A stretch of DNA of 64,000 nt, from assembly GCA_963580455.1 (NCBI GenBank), contig OY756972.1, positions 8,323,001-8,387,000 of the forward strand, in the 5' to 3' direction. The notes below the pieces were generated by a model, which was not told where the DNA came from, searched no databases, and worked only from the letters and a program-made list of their open reading frames with translations. Of this stretch, positions 48,907 to 60,567 are shown in pieces (within the stretch, counting starts at the first letter, position 1; the number at the start of each line of letters is the position of its first letter). The translations under genes were made by a program, and so were the position numbers. Origin of the DNA: Euonymus europaeus. Its lineage: Eukaryota > Streptophyta > Magnoliopsida > Celastrales > Celastraceae.

Positions 48907-49307
48907 ACTGTGAAGGAGGAAGAGAAAGATGATCAGAAAAAAAACAAGAATAATAATGGGAGAGTTGAAAATCAGGAAGAAATAGAGTGTGCGAAGAGAA
49001 GACAATTAGGGTTTTTTTTTTTTAGAATCGATGAAGAAGATATAAACAATTATATCACTAATTACACCAGGGAAATTCCCAAGAAAGATTGGAGGGACAC
49101 AGTGGTCCACTTAAATACCAAACTCCTTAGACAGAATTTTCCTAGACATGCAATTAGTAGCAAAAGTAACAGAGGCTCATTCCAGTGACTTCTGTGCTAA
49201 CGCCATCGAGTGTTTTCCTTCGACCTATCAGGAGACCACAGCTTTTGTCCACAGGATCAAAATGTAAACCTTCAGGTCTTATACTAATGACAATACCGTC
49301 ATGAGAT
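48907..49307 (-). other. Element C leader of the env-like ORF
   Basis: Region of element C between element D and the env-like ORF. A short upstream minus-strand extension encodes a hydrophobic stretch (IIILVFFLIIFLFLL) in frame with MSRSP, which might be an N-terminal membrane segment if an upstream ATG (49005) is used; an A/T-rich leader is an equally good reading. Confidence 0.4.
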
Positions 49308-49649
49308 CACTACAAGAAAATGAAGAATTACCGACAGAATTTGCCGACGGAATTATTTCGTCGGTAAATATCGACGTTATACCGACAGATTAGCGGCCAA
49401 TTTCATTTTACTAATTTTGCCTACGTATTACTGACGGAATACCGTCCAAATCAATACCGACGGATATTTTTCGTCGGTAATATTTGGCGCCTATTTGGCG
49501 CCAAATATTGGCGACGGACTTCCGACGATTTTTTGGTCGACAAGTTTGCCTACCGATTTGTTTCGGTCGGTAAACTTATTTTTTAGTTTTTAATTTCTTA
49601 AATTACTTACCGACGGAATATGCCGTCGGTAATTAATTTCATTAAAATG

Positions 49650-50100
49650 TTTCAGGCCCTAAGCCTGTCCCTTCCCTTTCGTTCGTTTGGAGCCCTAGCA
49701 GCCTTCTTCCCTCTCACATCTCCCTGGCAGCTTCGCTTATGTAGGTAAAGTTTCTTCTACTCCTCTCCTTCTAATTCCTTCTCTTGAAGACTGCTTCCAT
49801 CTTATTCTGATTCTGTCTCTTCAATTTGCTATACTGGTTGTTGGATTTGTTATTCTCACAGGCCGATTGTGTGCAAGAAGACCATAAACTTGTCCTTTCC
49901 CTTTGGCCCATTTGAAGCCCTAGCCTGTTCCTCCCTCACACATCTCCCTAGCGTTTACGCAGGTAAAGTGTCTTCTCCTCCTTTCTGGCTAATTCCAGTG
50001 CTTAACTTTTTTTTTGGTTTTGTCTCTTCAATTCGGTAAACTAGCAGTACGATTTGTTCTTCCCACAGGCCGATTTTGTGGAAGAAGATCAATTTCAAGG
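49650..50100 (+). repeat. Duplicated leader exon/intron segment in element D
   Basis: A segment containing CCCTTTCGTTCGTTTGGAGC, CTCACATCTCCCT and a GTAAAG splice-donor-like site recurs about 230 bp downstream with substitutions. Each copy ends in an acceptor-like CACAGGCCGATT(G/T)TGTG. It probably reflects a tandem duplication of the non-coding 5' leader of the element's gene. Confidence 0.6.
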
Positions 50101-52659
50101 TATGATGCTTTTATCACTCGAAAATTTCTTGTTTAGATTGACCCATTGTGGTTGGGTTTTGGATTTTGAATTTGCTACTGTTAAATGTTTTAGCCATGTT
50201 GTTCTTCTCTTGTAGATTTTCTTGTGTTGTGTGTTTGCTGAATAAATGTTTTCCATATAAATGGATTTTAGGCCACTGTCACAATCATATAAATGCTTTT
50301 GGTTGTGAGCTGCATGCTGCTACATCTTCTTCCTCCATGACCCCGCGTTTATTGTCACTATTTCCATTTCATACTCCCATCCATAGGCTCTCCACTCCGC
50401 AGTCCACCTGTGAAACTGGATTTTATTTTGAGTTAATGCTTCTTGCTCTGGCTTCAATTTTATATTCGTGTTTGGATTTTAATCTCAGTTTTTCTATGGC
50501 AATTTTCTAGCGAGAAAAGAGGAGTATGTGCATATTTCCAAGAGGGGAGATAAGAGTCCATGGAGAATTGAATCTGCTTTGAGTAGTTTGTTAATCAATT
50601 AATTAGTTCACAATTCAAGTTGCCTTTTTTGCCACACATTTAGTCACTCCCTCCAATTTATAATTCTGCATGTGATATCCTTTAACATATTTTATCTTCA
50701 ATTGTATATGGTTTAGAGAAAAAAGAAATGATCCTTCATGAAATTATATATGTCCATTGATTTTTATTCTATAGTGATAGTTAATTATATGTAGTTTGAT
50801 GGGGAGGGAAACCTTACTCTTTAGTTATAAATATATTTACTTATTTCCTCATGTTTTTCTACAATTCCACTTGGCACATCTATATCTTGTTGTGTGCTAA
50901 CCTAACCTTTGACTTGTCTTCGTCTAACATGTGACATGCTATCTTTTGATTGCAACTTCTCTCACTTTCGATATATGCACAATTGTTTTTTGCTAATTGT
51001 GTATGTTATTATTGAGCAAGTAAATTAAAGAGTCTTCAAGTACTATTTTGTTGTTTTTTTAACCTACTTTGTTTGTCTTGTACCATCTACTCATTTCTTT
51101 ATGTGTAGTCCTTGTTCAACCATCCAATCCCATTCCCACCCAACTCATTATGTTTTGTACTTGTGGTTTTCCCTTTCTAAGCTTAATCCCGGCCAACCAT
51201 GTGAATGTGATCAAATCTGCATTCTTGTCAAGTACCTTGTAATTTGGTCATTAGATTATTGATTAAGATTTCTATATACAGAGAGAAAAAATAGAAGTAT
51301 TGGTACACTAGGTACCAAAAATTGAAGGGTCTAGTTTTATTATTGCTTATGAGAATCCAAGAAGATCCACATGGATTGACCAGCAAGATATATATAAATA
51401 TATGTATGTGCGTACATCCCCCATCCCATATAATATTGTATCATGTTGGTACCTGTAAACGATGTTGGATACTGAAAAGTTAAGCAGCTTGATCTATAAG
51501 TTTAGCTAAAAATCCTGAAATTAAACACACATACATGATACATACAGTGGATAGGTGGACAGTGCACTTTCTTTAAGGCGATATGTTCTTAGAAATTTTA
51601 ATTTTGTATATCAATCAGTTTGAACAGAATTTCTGGTCAAAGAACATATTTTTACCTTGAAATTGGGTGTGTGTTTTTTCCCCCTCTTCCTTCATAGCAA
51701 ATCTTCAGTCAAAGGGTAAAATCCAGAGTCCTAATCGAAGAATCAGTGCAGTTTTCTGTTCTGAGTTTGGACTATTCATACAGTGCAAGAATTGTGGTAC
51801 CTCAAAAACAGCAAACTATTGAAGATACATCTGCAGTGGTATTGGTAAAAACTAATGATTATTATAATTATTAACATTAATGTCAATTGATTATTGTTTC
51901 ATATGGTAATATTTTATGTTATGCTAGTTATAAAATGCATTTACATGTGGTTAATTGTACAGACCAATATTTAAATAATTTGAAGCTTGATTTGAATTAT
52001 TCGAAGCATGGTGGTACTATAAATTTAGAGCATGAAAAACCCGTTTGAAATTGATGGCTTCCAACTTTCACGTGCTTGTTTTGCGGGATTTGAATAAGTT
52101 AACAATTTTTTTATGTATATTTTTTATGATGACATTTGTAGCATGGTCTTAAATACTTTTTTTTGAAATAATTTTACTGTTTATTCTATTGATTTTATGT
52201 TTCCCCATTTTACCTTTTTTAGCTTTATGAAAGCATATTTACATTATCTTTAATGTTGGAACGAACACTTATTGGTTTAGGAATCGTATTTAAATTTGCT
52301 TTGTTTTCTCATCTCTCTTTTAATTTCATGTAATGGTTGATTATAAATATGTATGTTTTTCATTGTTTTAACTTTGTGTTGGATCGGGTCATCGATGTTC
52401 GGAATTTCTTTTTATTTGTAAATGAAATTAGATTATGTCAAAAATCATAGCTAAACTAATTGGCATTGTCTACTGCAATATCTGAGAAATGGGTGCTGTA
52501 GTTGAATTGTTATACTCTAATGTTATGGAGCATGGCAATGAATTAGATTATTTTCGTTGCTTACTGATGGAGAAGTTGCTATTTCAATAGTTGTGGTATT
52601 TGTGGAGTATTATCTTAGGGCTATTAACTTTCTGCAATTGTTGTGTCTTACTCTGTAAG
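50101..52659 (+). other. Element D region without recognisable TNP2
   Basis: 2.5 kb of AT-rich sequence in the place where an autonomous CACTA element carries its multi-exon TNP2 transposase. A 120-codon plus-strand frame at 50148-50510 has no domain I recognise. No TNP2-like motif is visible. Confidence 0.55.
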
Positions 52660-52761
52660 GAAGACGATGAAGAAGAGGATGAACTAAATTCGGGATCTGG
52701 TGAAGAAGTCAGTGATGAAGTGGAGTCAGAATTTGAAGACTATGTTTCAGATGATAATTGA
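52660..52761 (+). pseudogene. Acidic C-terminal exon, possible TNP2 remnant
   Basis: Thirty-three codons and a stop after an AG acceptor: EDDEEEDELNSGSGEE and SEFEDYVSDDN. Acidic C-termini ending a few hundred bases before the second gene are usual for CACTA TNP2 proteins. With the catalytic exons gone, the assignment rests on position and composition. Confidence 0.4.
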
Positions 52762-52772
52762 CATTATTTATT

Positions 52773-52892
52773 ATGTAATATGTTTAGTTGAGAGTTTCCG
52801 TTTATTGATGTAATATGTTTAGTTGGGAGTTTCCATTTATTTATGTAATATGTTTAGTTGGGAGTTTCCGTTTATTTATGTAATATGTTTAG
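52773..52892 (+). repeat. 35-bp tandem repeat, 3.4 copies
   Basis: Unit beginning ATGTAATATGTTTAGTTG at 52773, 52808, 52843 and 52878, with one or two substitutions per copy, directly after the acidic exon. Confidence 0.9.
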
Positions 52893-52975
52893 CAATAGAC
52901 ATTAGTTTTTTCATATCATTAAATGATATCTTTTAGTATATTAAACAATATATGAAATGTCTGTTAGTTTCATAG

Positions 52976-54635
52976 ATGACTAGAGGAAGAGGTGCTCGAG
53001 GTTTCATTGGTGGGAGATCTACCTCATCGAGCACTAGTAGAGGTCGTCACAGTGGTTCCACGACCCCGTCATCACCTTTGACCCCGTCATCGCAGCCGCC
53101 GCCGAATAGTACCCCCATCGTTGGTAGTGAAGATCCAGTGATGGGTACTCCCATCGATGGTAGTGGTACTCCAGCAACGGGTATTCCTATCGATGCTACC
53201 AGAGCAGGTTCTTCATCGACACAGGATACGGAGCATCGACGCTATATTACCATTCAGAATGAGGGGTAAGTAATGATTAATTTATGACTAATATAAACAT
53301 ATTGATTTTTCAATAACATGTTTAATTGTATGGAATTTTATTTTCAGGTTGTTTCCTTTGGAGCCATGTTCGAGGAGGATTCGAAAGATTTTTGAGGAGC
53401 GAATATGTGAGAACGGGTCATCCTGGAAGAAGATATCTACAGAGGTCAAGGAGTTCTACTGGAATGAGTTTAAGGTAATCGAACTTTTATTAATTCTTAT
53501 TTATGATATTAACTTAATTTATGTACGAACTGTTTAATGTAATTAATATTGATCTAACTCACTCCATTTTATGTGATAGAAATATTTTGTATGGGAGGAG
53601 GCGATCAATGCGTTAGTGAAGATCGCCCGGGGGAAGAAGGCTGCCAACCGCTATAGCGATATGCTCCAGCAATTGAAAGGTGGTGAGAGGCCTTTTTTTG
53701 TTCCAGAGGACGTGTGGACTAGATGGGAGCGTGACTGGCACGATCCAGAGTATGTTCGGCGAGCCCAACAGAATGCTGCCAATCGCCGCATGGTTGCGAC
53801 GCACACTGGCGGTTCGGTGACACATGCCACACATGCTTCCAGAATGGTATGTAAGAGTTTAAATTTTATTAGAATATTATTTAAAATCATATATGATAGA
53901 GTTTCATAACTTTATGATTTTGTAGAGGGATGAACTAGGTCGAGAGGTTACCCCGTATGAGCTGTTAAAGTATACGCACACCAGGGGTCACGACCGGCAG
54001 ACGTTTGTCGATGATAAAGCTCGACGAGTCCATGTAAGTTTCTATTGCCTAAAATAGAGTTCCACTTTTTTGGATATTGAATGCATGTGTTGGGTACTGG
54101 ATATATGGATTGGAGAATGAATTGGAAAATCGATGTGCATATATTTATTTGAAGTGCCTTTTCAATTGTTTTCAGGTTGGGTTTTTATACAAAAATAGGG
54201 GAGACTCTGTCGAAATTTTTAAAAATCCATGAAACTTATAAACATTTTTATGTATGTCAATAGGAGACTGTTGAGGCCACTCGACAGTCTCTATCTCAGC
54301 TTGAGACAGGATCCTCTTCCTCTCAGCCGATCGATGAGAGAGATCTTTATTATCAGGCGGTTGGTGGAGAGAAGAAGAGGAGGGTGTACGGCATTGGATC
54401 GCAGGCATCTACCTTTTATCCATCTTCGAGTGGGTCTTCTTTACAGTTTTCGACATTCGAGAGGCAGGATGAGCATATGCAGCAGCGGATAGAGGAGATG
54501 TAGCAGCGGATGGAAGAGATGCACCAGCAGATGGAGGAGATGCGGCGACAGATGCAGACATACTTTCAGACCTCTCATCATCCCTCTTCCCCTCACTCGC
54601 CTCCAGATGGTGAGAGCCCTACAGGAGGCAGATAG
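52976..54635 (+). pseudogene. CACTA Transposase_24 (Ptta/En/Spm) gene, one premature stop
   Basis: Five exons with GT-AG borders that join in phase: 52976-53265, 53348-53474, 53580-53846, 53926-54033 and 54264-54635. The product starts with a Ser/Pro/Thr-rich region (TRGRGARGFIGGRST), then the Transposase_24 core (FPLEPCSRRIRKIFEERI, SWKKISTEVKEFYWNEFK, FVPEDVWTRWERDWHDPEYVR, then TGGSVTHATHASRM), then ELLKYTHTRGHDRQTFVDDKA, and a C-terminal heptad-like QQRIEEM/QQMEEM coiled coil. In-frame TAG at 54501-54503 lies within the coiled coil, 44 codons before the normal stop, and looks like CAG to TAG. Proteins of this family are the DNA-binding partner rather than the catalytic subunit. The start ATG follows a long AT-rich leader. 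Confidence 0.85.
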
Positions 54636-55343
54636 ACTATATTTGTTGACATATTTAAACTTGTATTATTATGATATTGTATTGTATTTAATTCCGGATT
54701 ATGGAAGAATTATTTATTATATTTGAGAAATTCTGTGATTTTGGAGTATATTTTCTATTCTGTTTTTTCATTTACAGGTTTGGTCCAAACATAATTAATA
54801 TGCTTTCAAATAAAAAATAATTTTTTGCCGACGGATTACCGACGGATTTTTAATTTCAGCAATTACTTTTTAATTATTATACCGACCGATTACCGAAGGA
54901 TTTGTAAATTTTTCATTTTCATATACCGACGGATATTACAAAAAACTAATAAATATTTTTAATTATACCGACGGAAATAAAAAATTCATAATCTAATATA
55001 CCGACGTATTACCGACGGATATTACAAAAAATTAATAAATATTTTTAATTATACCGACAGATTATCGACAGAAATAAAAAATTCATAATCTAATATACCG
55101 ACGGATTACCGACGGAATTATTAAAAAAAATTAAAAGTTTTTTTTATTTCCGACTAATATTCGGTCACTGAACGGTCGGTATATACCGATCGAAAAAAAA
55201 TTCCGTCGGCAAATAATCAGCTACGATCCTTTTGCCGACGAAATAATATTGGTCGGTATTCCGTCGGGAACTAATTTTTCCGACCGAATTCATAAAATTG
55301 CCGACGGAAATTTTTGTCGGCAATCAATGAAATTCTTGTAGTG
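54636..55343 (+). other. Element D 3' subterminal region
   Basis: No gene. About ten copies of ACCGACGGA and inverted TCCGTCGGNAA motifs occur between 54825 and 55325, mirroring those at 49325-49640. The last 13 bp form the terminal inverted repeat. Confidence 0.85.
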
Positions 55344-55585
55344 GATGCTCTCCCTCCCAGCTGCCCTATAAGTAAACATCGGAAGATCCAAACCACATTA
55401 AGCTGGTGGAGAAGCTCACACCGTAGACATATGGGCGCAATCAAGCCCCACGCACACAAAAGTGTACAGTGACCACCTCAAGGTGAAAGTAAAAGTGAAT
55501 ATGCTAAGAAAATGTGCAACTGAACTAAATGCTTGGTTGAACACACAAAGATAATGAGAAAGAAATATGGGTTGCCTCCCATAAG

Positions 55586-55599
55586 CGCTAAATTTAGCG
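55586..55599. repeat. 14-bp perfect palindrome downstream of element C pol
   Basis: CGCTAAATTTAGCG inside GGGTTGCCTCCCATAAGCG..., a stretch that recurs after pol in many Athila-type elements as I recall them. Its role is unknown. Confidence 0.6.
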
Positions 55600-55623
55600 T
55601 CGTCAGCCAGACGAAATAGCGTA

Positions 55624-58600
55624 TCAAGTGAGTGGAACAAGATCAGAGAGCCTTAAATTCTCATCAAGATGTTCTGTTGCTGGCTCTAAATAGTGCTTGA
55701 GACGATGACCATTCACTTTAAAAATATTTCCCGTCTGTGGGTGTTGAAGATTCACTGCACCATATGAAAAAACATGAGTAATAAGGAATGGAATGGGCCA
55801 TACCATCGTGAACGGAGCTTACCTGGGAATAGTCGGAGGCGTGAGTTATATAATAAGACTTTCTGCCCAGGTTCAAATGTTTTCTCAAAATGGTCTTATC
55901 ATGATAGGCCTTGGTCTTCTCCTTGTATATTTTAGAGCTCTCATAGGCTTCATTTCAGAGTTCTTCCAACTCACTCAACTGAAACTTTCGTTGCTCTCCT
56001 GCAGCCTTCATCTCAAAGTTGTACTGTTTGATAACCCAATATGCTTTGTGCTCCAATTCAACTGGTAAGTGGCAGGGTTTGCCAAAAATCAACCTGTATG
56101 GTGACATTCCAATCGAAGTTTTGTAGGCTATACGATAAGCCCATAGAGCATCCATGAGACGATCAGACCAATCCTTGCGTGAGGAGCTCACAGTCTTCTC
56201 CAATATCTGCTTAATTTCCCTATTACAGATTTCAGCTTGTCCGCTTGTCTGTGGATGATATGGCGTGGACACCTTATGTTTGACTCCGTACATTTGCAAT
56301 AGTGCCGCAAAAATTTTATTATTGAAATGGGACCCTCCATCACTAATGATCGCCCTCGGTGTTCCAAATCTTGCAAATATATTTTCTTTAAGGAATCTGA
56401 GAACAACTCGAGAATCATTAGTCTTGGATGGAACTGCTTCCACCCATTTTGAAACATAATCCACAGCAAGTAAGATATATAAATAACCTTTAGATGAAGG
56501 AAAATGTCTCATGAAATCAATACCCCAGACATCAAAAATTTCAACTATTAGAATAGGAGATAAAGGCATCTGATTCCTAGATGAAGGATTACCTAACCGT
56601 TGACACCTATCACAAGTAGAGCAGAAAGTATATGTATCTTTGAACAAACTTGGCCAATGAAATCCACATTGCAATACTTTCAAAGCTGTCTTCTTTGGAC
56701 TAGAATTTCCTCCACAAGCATATGAGTGACAAAACGTGAGTATGGATTGAAATTCTGATTCTGGCACACACCGTCTGATGATTTGGTTAGAACACCATTT
56801 GAAAAGGTATGGATCATCCCATATGTAATACTTTGCTGTTGTCACGAGCTTATCCTTGTAAGTTCTTGGCACATTTCCTGGAAGATCACCTGTAACAAGG
56901 TAATTGACAATGTCAGCATACCATGGTGTAAAAATAGATAAAGATAGTAATTGCTCATCAGGAAACTTCTCATTTAGAGGCAAAGAGTCTTCTTCGGTCA
57001 CTGAATTGTTCACCAAACGGCTGAGGTGATCGGACACCACATTCTCGGATCCTTTTTTGTCCTTAATCTCCAGATCGAACTCTTGAAGTAATAGAATCCA
57101 TCTAATCAAGCGAGGCTTCGCATCCTTCTTTTGAAGAAGGTACCTAAGAGCTGCATGGTCAGAAAATACAATTACTTTAGTGCCAATCAAATATGCACGA
57201 AATTTTTCTAAAGCAAAAATAACAGAAAGGAGCTCCTTCTCTATAGTGGAGTAGTTTAATTGGGCATCATTGAGTGTTCTACTAGCATAGTAGATGACAT
57301 GAGGTACTTTATTTACTCGCTGTCCCAAAACTGCTCCTACAGCATAATCGGAAGCATCGCACATTAGTTCAAAAGGGAGGCTCCAATTGGGAGGCATCAT
57401 GATCGGTGCTGACGTAAGAAGAAGTTTAAGCTTGTTAAAAGCTGTCAAACATATCTCATCAAACTCAAATGTCACATCCTTGGATAGTAAGTTACACAAT
57501 GGCTTAGCTATCTTGGAGAAATCCTTGATGAACCTCCTGTAGAAACCTGCATGTCCAAGGAAAAATCTTAGTTCCTTAACTGTAGATGGAGGTGGAAGAT
57601 TACTTACCAGATCCACTTTTGCTTTGTCAACTTCTATTCCCTTGCTAGAGATGATATGACCAAGTACAATTCCTTGTTGTACCATAAAATGACATTTTTC
57701 CCAATTTAAAACTAGATTGCATTCCTGGCATCTTTCTAAGACCAAAGCGAGGTTATGAAGGCATTTATCAAAAGATGAACCAAATACACTAAAATCATTC
57801 ATAAATACCTCAATAATGTGCTCCACCATATCTGAAAATATGCTCATCATACACCTTTGAAAAGTACCTGGAGCATTGCAAAGACCAAAAGGCATGCGCA
57901 TGTAAGCGAATGTACCATATGGACAAGTAAATGTCGTCTTGTCTTGATCTTCTGGTGCTATTGCAATCTGATTGTAGCCCGAATATCCATCAAGAAAACA
58001 ATAATGGCTATGACCTGCAAGACGTTCCAACATTTGATCAATAAAAGGTAGTGGAAAATGATCTTTTCTAGTACCTGAATTAAGCTTTCTGTAGTCAATG
58101 CAAACACGCCATCTTGTTTGAACTCGCGTGGGAACCAACTCATTATCTTCATTAAGGACTACTGTAACTCCAGATTTTTTAGGAACCACTTGTACCGGAC
58201 TAACCCATTTGCTATCAGAGATAGGGTAAATGATGCCAACATCTAGCAATTTGAGTACTTCTTTTAGCACCACCTCCTTCATTATTGGGTTAAGTCTGCG
58301 TTGGGCATCTCTTGTTGGTTTTGTTCCCTCCTCTAGTAGTATTCGATGCATGTATCTAGAGGGACTGATTCCTCTGATATCAACAATACTCCATCCGATT
58401 GATGTTTTATGCTCTTTTAGTACCCTCAACAATTTCTCTTCTTCTTCAATGCTGAGGTCAGACGCAATTATTACTGGCAATGTACTTTCTTCGCCCACAT
58501 ACGCGTACTTCAAATGCTTTGGTAGTTCCTTAAACTCCAATTGAGGTGCTTGCACAACAGATGGTGCAAGTTTTGTCTTAGGCACTGGTAAAGGCTCAAA

Positions 58601-59068
58601 GGCAGAAATATACATACCTAAAAAAGGTAAGGCTTCAAGGCGAGCTAAGACTTTCCTAGCTTGTTTATCCTCATTGATGGTTCCAAAGTCATGAATTAAA
58701 ACTTTGTCCACAATATCTCGACCACAACTTTCATTGAACACTTGTTGACAAATTGTAACTAATGCATCTAAGTGAAAACAGTAATGTTCATCACTTGGTA
58801 ATTTGAGTGCTCCAAATACCTTGTACTCAATCATTTGTCCCTGCACATTCATAGTTAGTTTACCCTTTTGAACATCAATTTTGGTACCTGCTGTGGCCAT
58901 GAATGGACGACCAAGAATTAAGGTTAATTTTACTTCTGACAAAGGAATCGGCTCCATCTCCAATACTAGAAAATCAGCAGGTAAGATTAATTTGTCAACT
59001 TTGACTAAGAAATCTTCCAGAATACCCCTAGGGTATTTGATTGATCTATCTGCCAACTGGATGCTCAC
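55624..59068 (-). pseudogene. Element C protease-RT-RNase H-integrase, 5' truncated
   Basis: A 1037-codon minus-strand frame (59068-55955) followed, past stops, by the C-terminal part (55806-55624; FKVNGHRLKHYL). Protease is present only from [11 protein letters not shown] on. RT follows: [37 protein letters not shown]. The catalytic box reads FMNDFSVFG: the first of the two metal-binding Asp is Asn424 (codon 57797-57799). RNase H ([26 protein letters not shown]), integrase zinc finger (CHSYACGG with the second His region altered to [14 protein letters not shown]), and the core Asp/Asp/Glu motifs [16 protein letters not shown] and [12 protein letters not shown] are recognisable. Its long open frame suggests recent loss of function, but the RT change and the missing gag make it inactive. 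Confidence 0.92.
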
Positions 59069-59090
59069 AGAGGTTGCCTTTAGTTCCCAA

Positions 59091-60107
59091 ATGTCACAAG
59101 AATCCTAATACATGGTATTTGTACTTAGGTATTCAAGAATTGATTTTTCATAATTCATTTTCAACTGAATTATATGTTGCAAGAAAGAACATATTCAACA
59201 AGGCAATTGACCTGTTCTACAACAATTAATTCTAATACATGTTTCAAAGTTAGCTACTCAAAGAAACACAATACTAGAACTCACATAACATGGAAGAATC
59301 AAAATCATCATGCTTGTAGAAATTGAAATCCACACAACTTACAAAATTGAAAGCATGCTTAGGGCTTCAAGACAAGCACTAACTAACAAGAGTTTAGTTA
59401 TACATAACCAAATAAAACATGAAACATAAAAACATAAAAACATAATTACAAACACAAGCTTTGTTTTCTTCTTTTCTTTCTCCTCTTTTTGCTTCCACTC
59501 CTTCTCCTCTCTATTTATAGAGAAAATGAGTACATAGTGGAGGAGTTAGTGCCATCCTTTGGTTGTGGATTGTCCATCAAATTCGTGTGGTGGATTGTCC
59601 ACTCTTTGAATGAAAATGGTATCATCAATGACATCAACTTCCAATTACACACTAATCTTGTAACTGAATTTTGGGCCTAAATGAAGCCTATTATGAACTC
59701 AAACCCTTCATCCATATTGTAGATAAAAATGTGTAGATAATTATGGGCTTTTGAATCACTCAATTTGGACATTAGACACTCAAGTTATGGGCTTCTAAAG
59801 GTCTGATCTGCAAACAGAAATTCTGCTTCGGATATAACTTCCAAACTTGACTTTGAGGCAACCTTTAGAGGCCCAAACGAACTCTGATTTTTTTCAACCA
59901 GCACTTCCTGAAAAGCTTGAAGTGTCCTCTAAAAATTTTCTGAAGATCAAATCTCATTCCGACAGCTCTTACTACCTCTTAACCCGCAAAACATCCAAGA
60001 AGATCTTAAGTACATTAATCTTGAAAATTCAGCTTTTAAGCACAATTTCTTGGCATTGATTTGGTAGTATTTTATCACTTTAAAAATGTATATTTTGGCA
60101 CTTATCA
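59091..60107 (-). repeat. Element C 5' LTR, truncated
   Basis: 1017 bp matching 45822-46830 of the complete LTR. The distal 500 bp, the primer-binding site and gag are missing; pol sequence joins at 59090 with shared AA. A minus-strand TATA box CTATAAATAG lies at 59511-59520. Confidence 0.9.
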
Positions 60108-60112
60108 CTCAG

Positions 60113-60524
60113 TTGTCAATGGATTTAAGTTCCTGTCCCAGTCCATTGTCTCCAAAAAAGGGCATCCTTGCAAAGCAGCTATTTTTCGGTCCACTACTCC
60201 CTCGATGAACTTGCTGTCTCCCTCGTAAGTATGAGTGGGTTGAGGCCTCCAAGCAGTGGTCAGCGAGGTTCCTGGAAGATCGGGATTTCTTGATTCGTCC
60301 GAATGAGAATGTTCATTTCTCGTCCCCTGAGAAATGTTCTCATTCTGGACGGGTTGATGCCCCTGCGCCTCCTGAATCATGTCCAAACGGTGTGCAAAGA
60401 CATTCATCTGTTGTAACAATTGGGCTATCCGGTCCTGCACCAGTGGTTGGGGTTGTTGCTCGGCGTTAACACTGGCAGCTGGGGCTTGTTGGCCTTCTCT
60501 TCTCAAAGTCCTAGTTTGAACCAT
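60113..60524 (-). pseudogene. Element A gag, N-terminal part
   Basis: Starts at MVQTRTLRREG (60524), about 45 bp after the 5' LTR, and runs through a Gln-rich helix (QDRIAQLLQQMNVFAHRLDM) to DRNLNPLTTE, where element C is inserted. It continues across the insertion at 45319. No lesion is seen in this part. The ATG is chosen because the upstream in-frame extension overlaps the primer-binding region. Confidence 0.85.
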
Positions 60525-60542
60525 GTTTGTTGTTATGGAAAG

Positions 60543-60566
60543 ATGTTTCCCACAGACAGCGCCAAT
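60543..60566 (-). promoter_or_regulatory. Element A primer-binding region
   Basis: Minus strand, directly after the 5' LTR: TTGGCGCTGTCTGTGGGAAA. It begins like tRNA-Asp-primed sites (TGGCGC) but diverges after the first bases. The sequence is common to Tat-type elements; the priming tRNA is not identified here. Confidence 0.6.
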
Positions 60567-60567
60567 C

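Larger units (their letters stand above)
49308..55343 (+). mobile_element. Element D: CACTA (En/Spm) transposon, deletion derivative
   Basis: 6036 bp with ends CACTACAAGAAAA and, inverted, CACTACAAGAATT, flanked by the 3-bp duplication GAT (49305-49307 and 55344-55346). Subterminal regions (49325-49640 and 54820-55325) are crowded with direct and inverted copies of ACCGACGGAAT/CCGTCGGTAA, the sites that CACTA transposases bind. It retains a Transposase_24-type gene (52976-54635) and a 34-codon acidic exon (52660-52761) but no TNP2 catalytic domain, so it would need a helper element. Confidence 0.93.
45325..60107 (-). mobile_element. Element C: Athila-type Ty3/gypsy retrotransposon with internal CACTA insertion
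   Basis: Inserted in the gag gene of element A with a perfect 5-bp duplication CTCAG (45320-45324 and 60108-60112). Joining the flanks restores the A gag frame (NPLTTE to VQRARVP). Minus-strand order: truncated 5' LTR (59091-60107), pol (55624-59068), CACTA element D, env-like ORF1 region (47923-48906), polypurine tract GGTTGGGGGTTG, complete 3' LTR (45325-46830). The primer-binding site, gag and the start of protease are deleted together with about 500 bp of the 5' LTR, so the element cannot move by itself. Confidence 0.92.

Noticed and set aside
50148..50510. 120-codon plus-strand frame in element D as a transposase exon
   Set aside because: No TNP2 motif, low-complexity hydrophobic start, and it sits in what looks like leader intron sequence.
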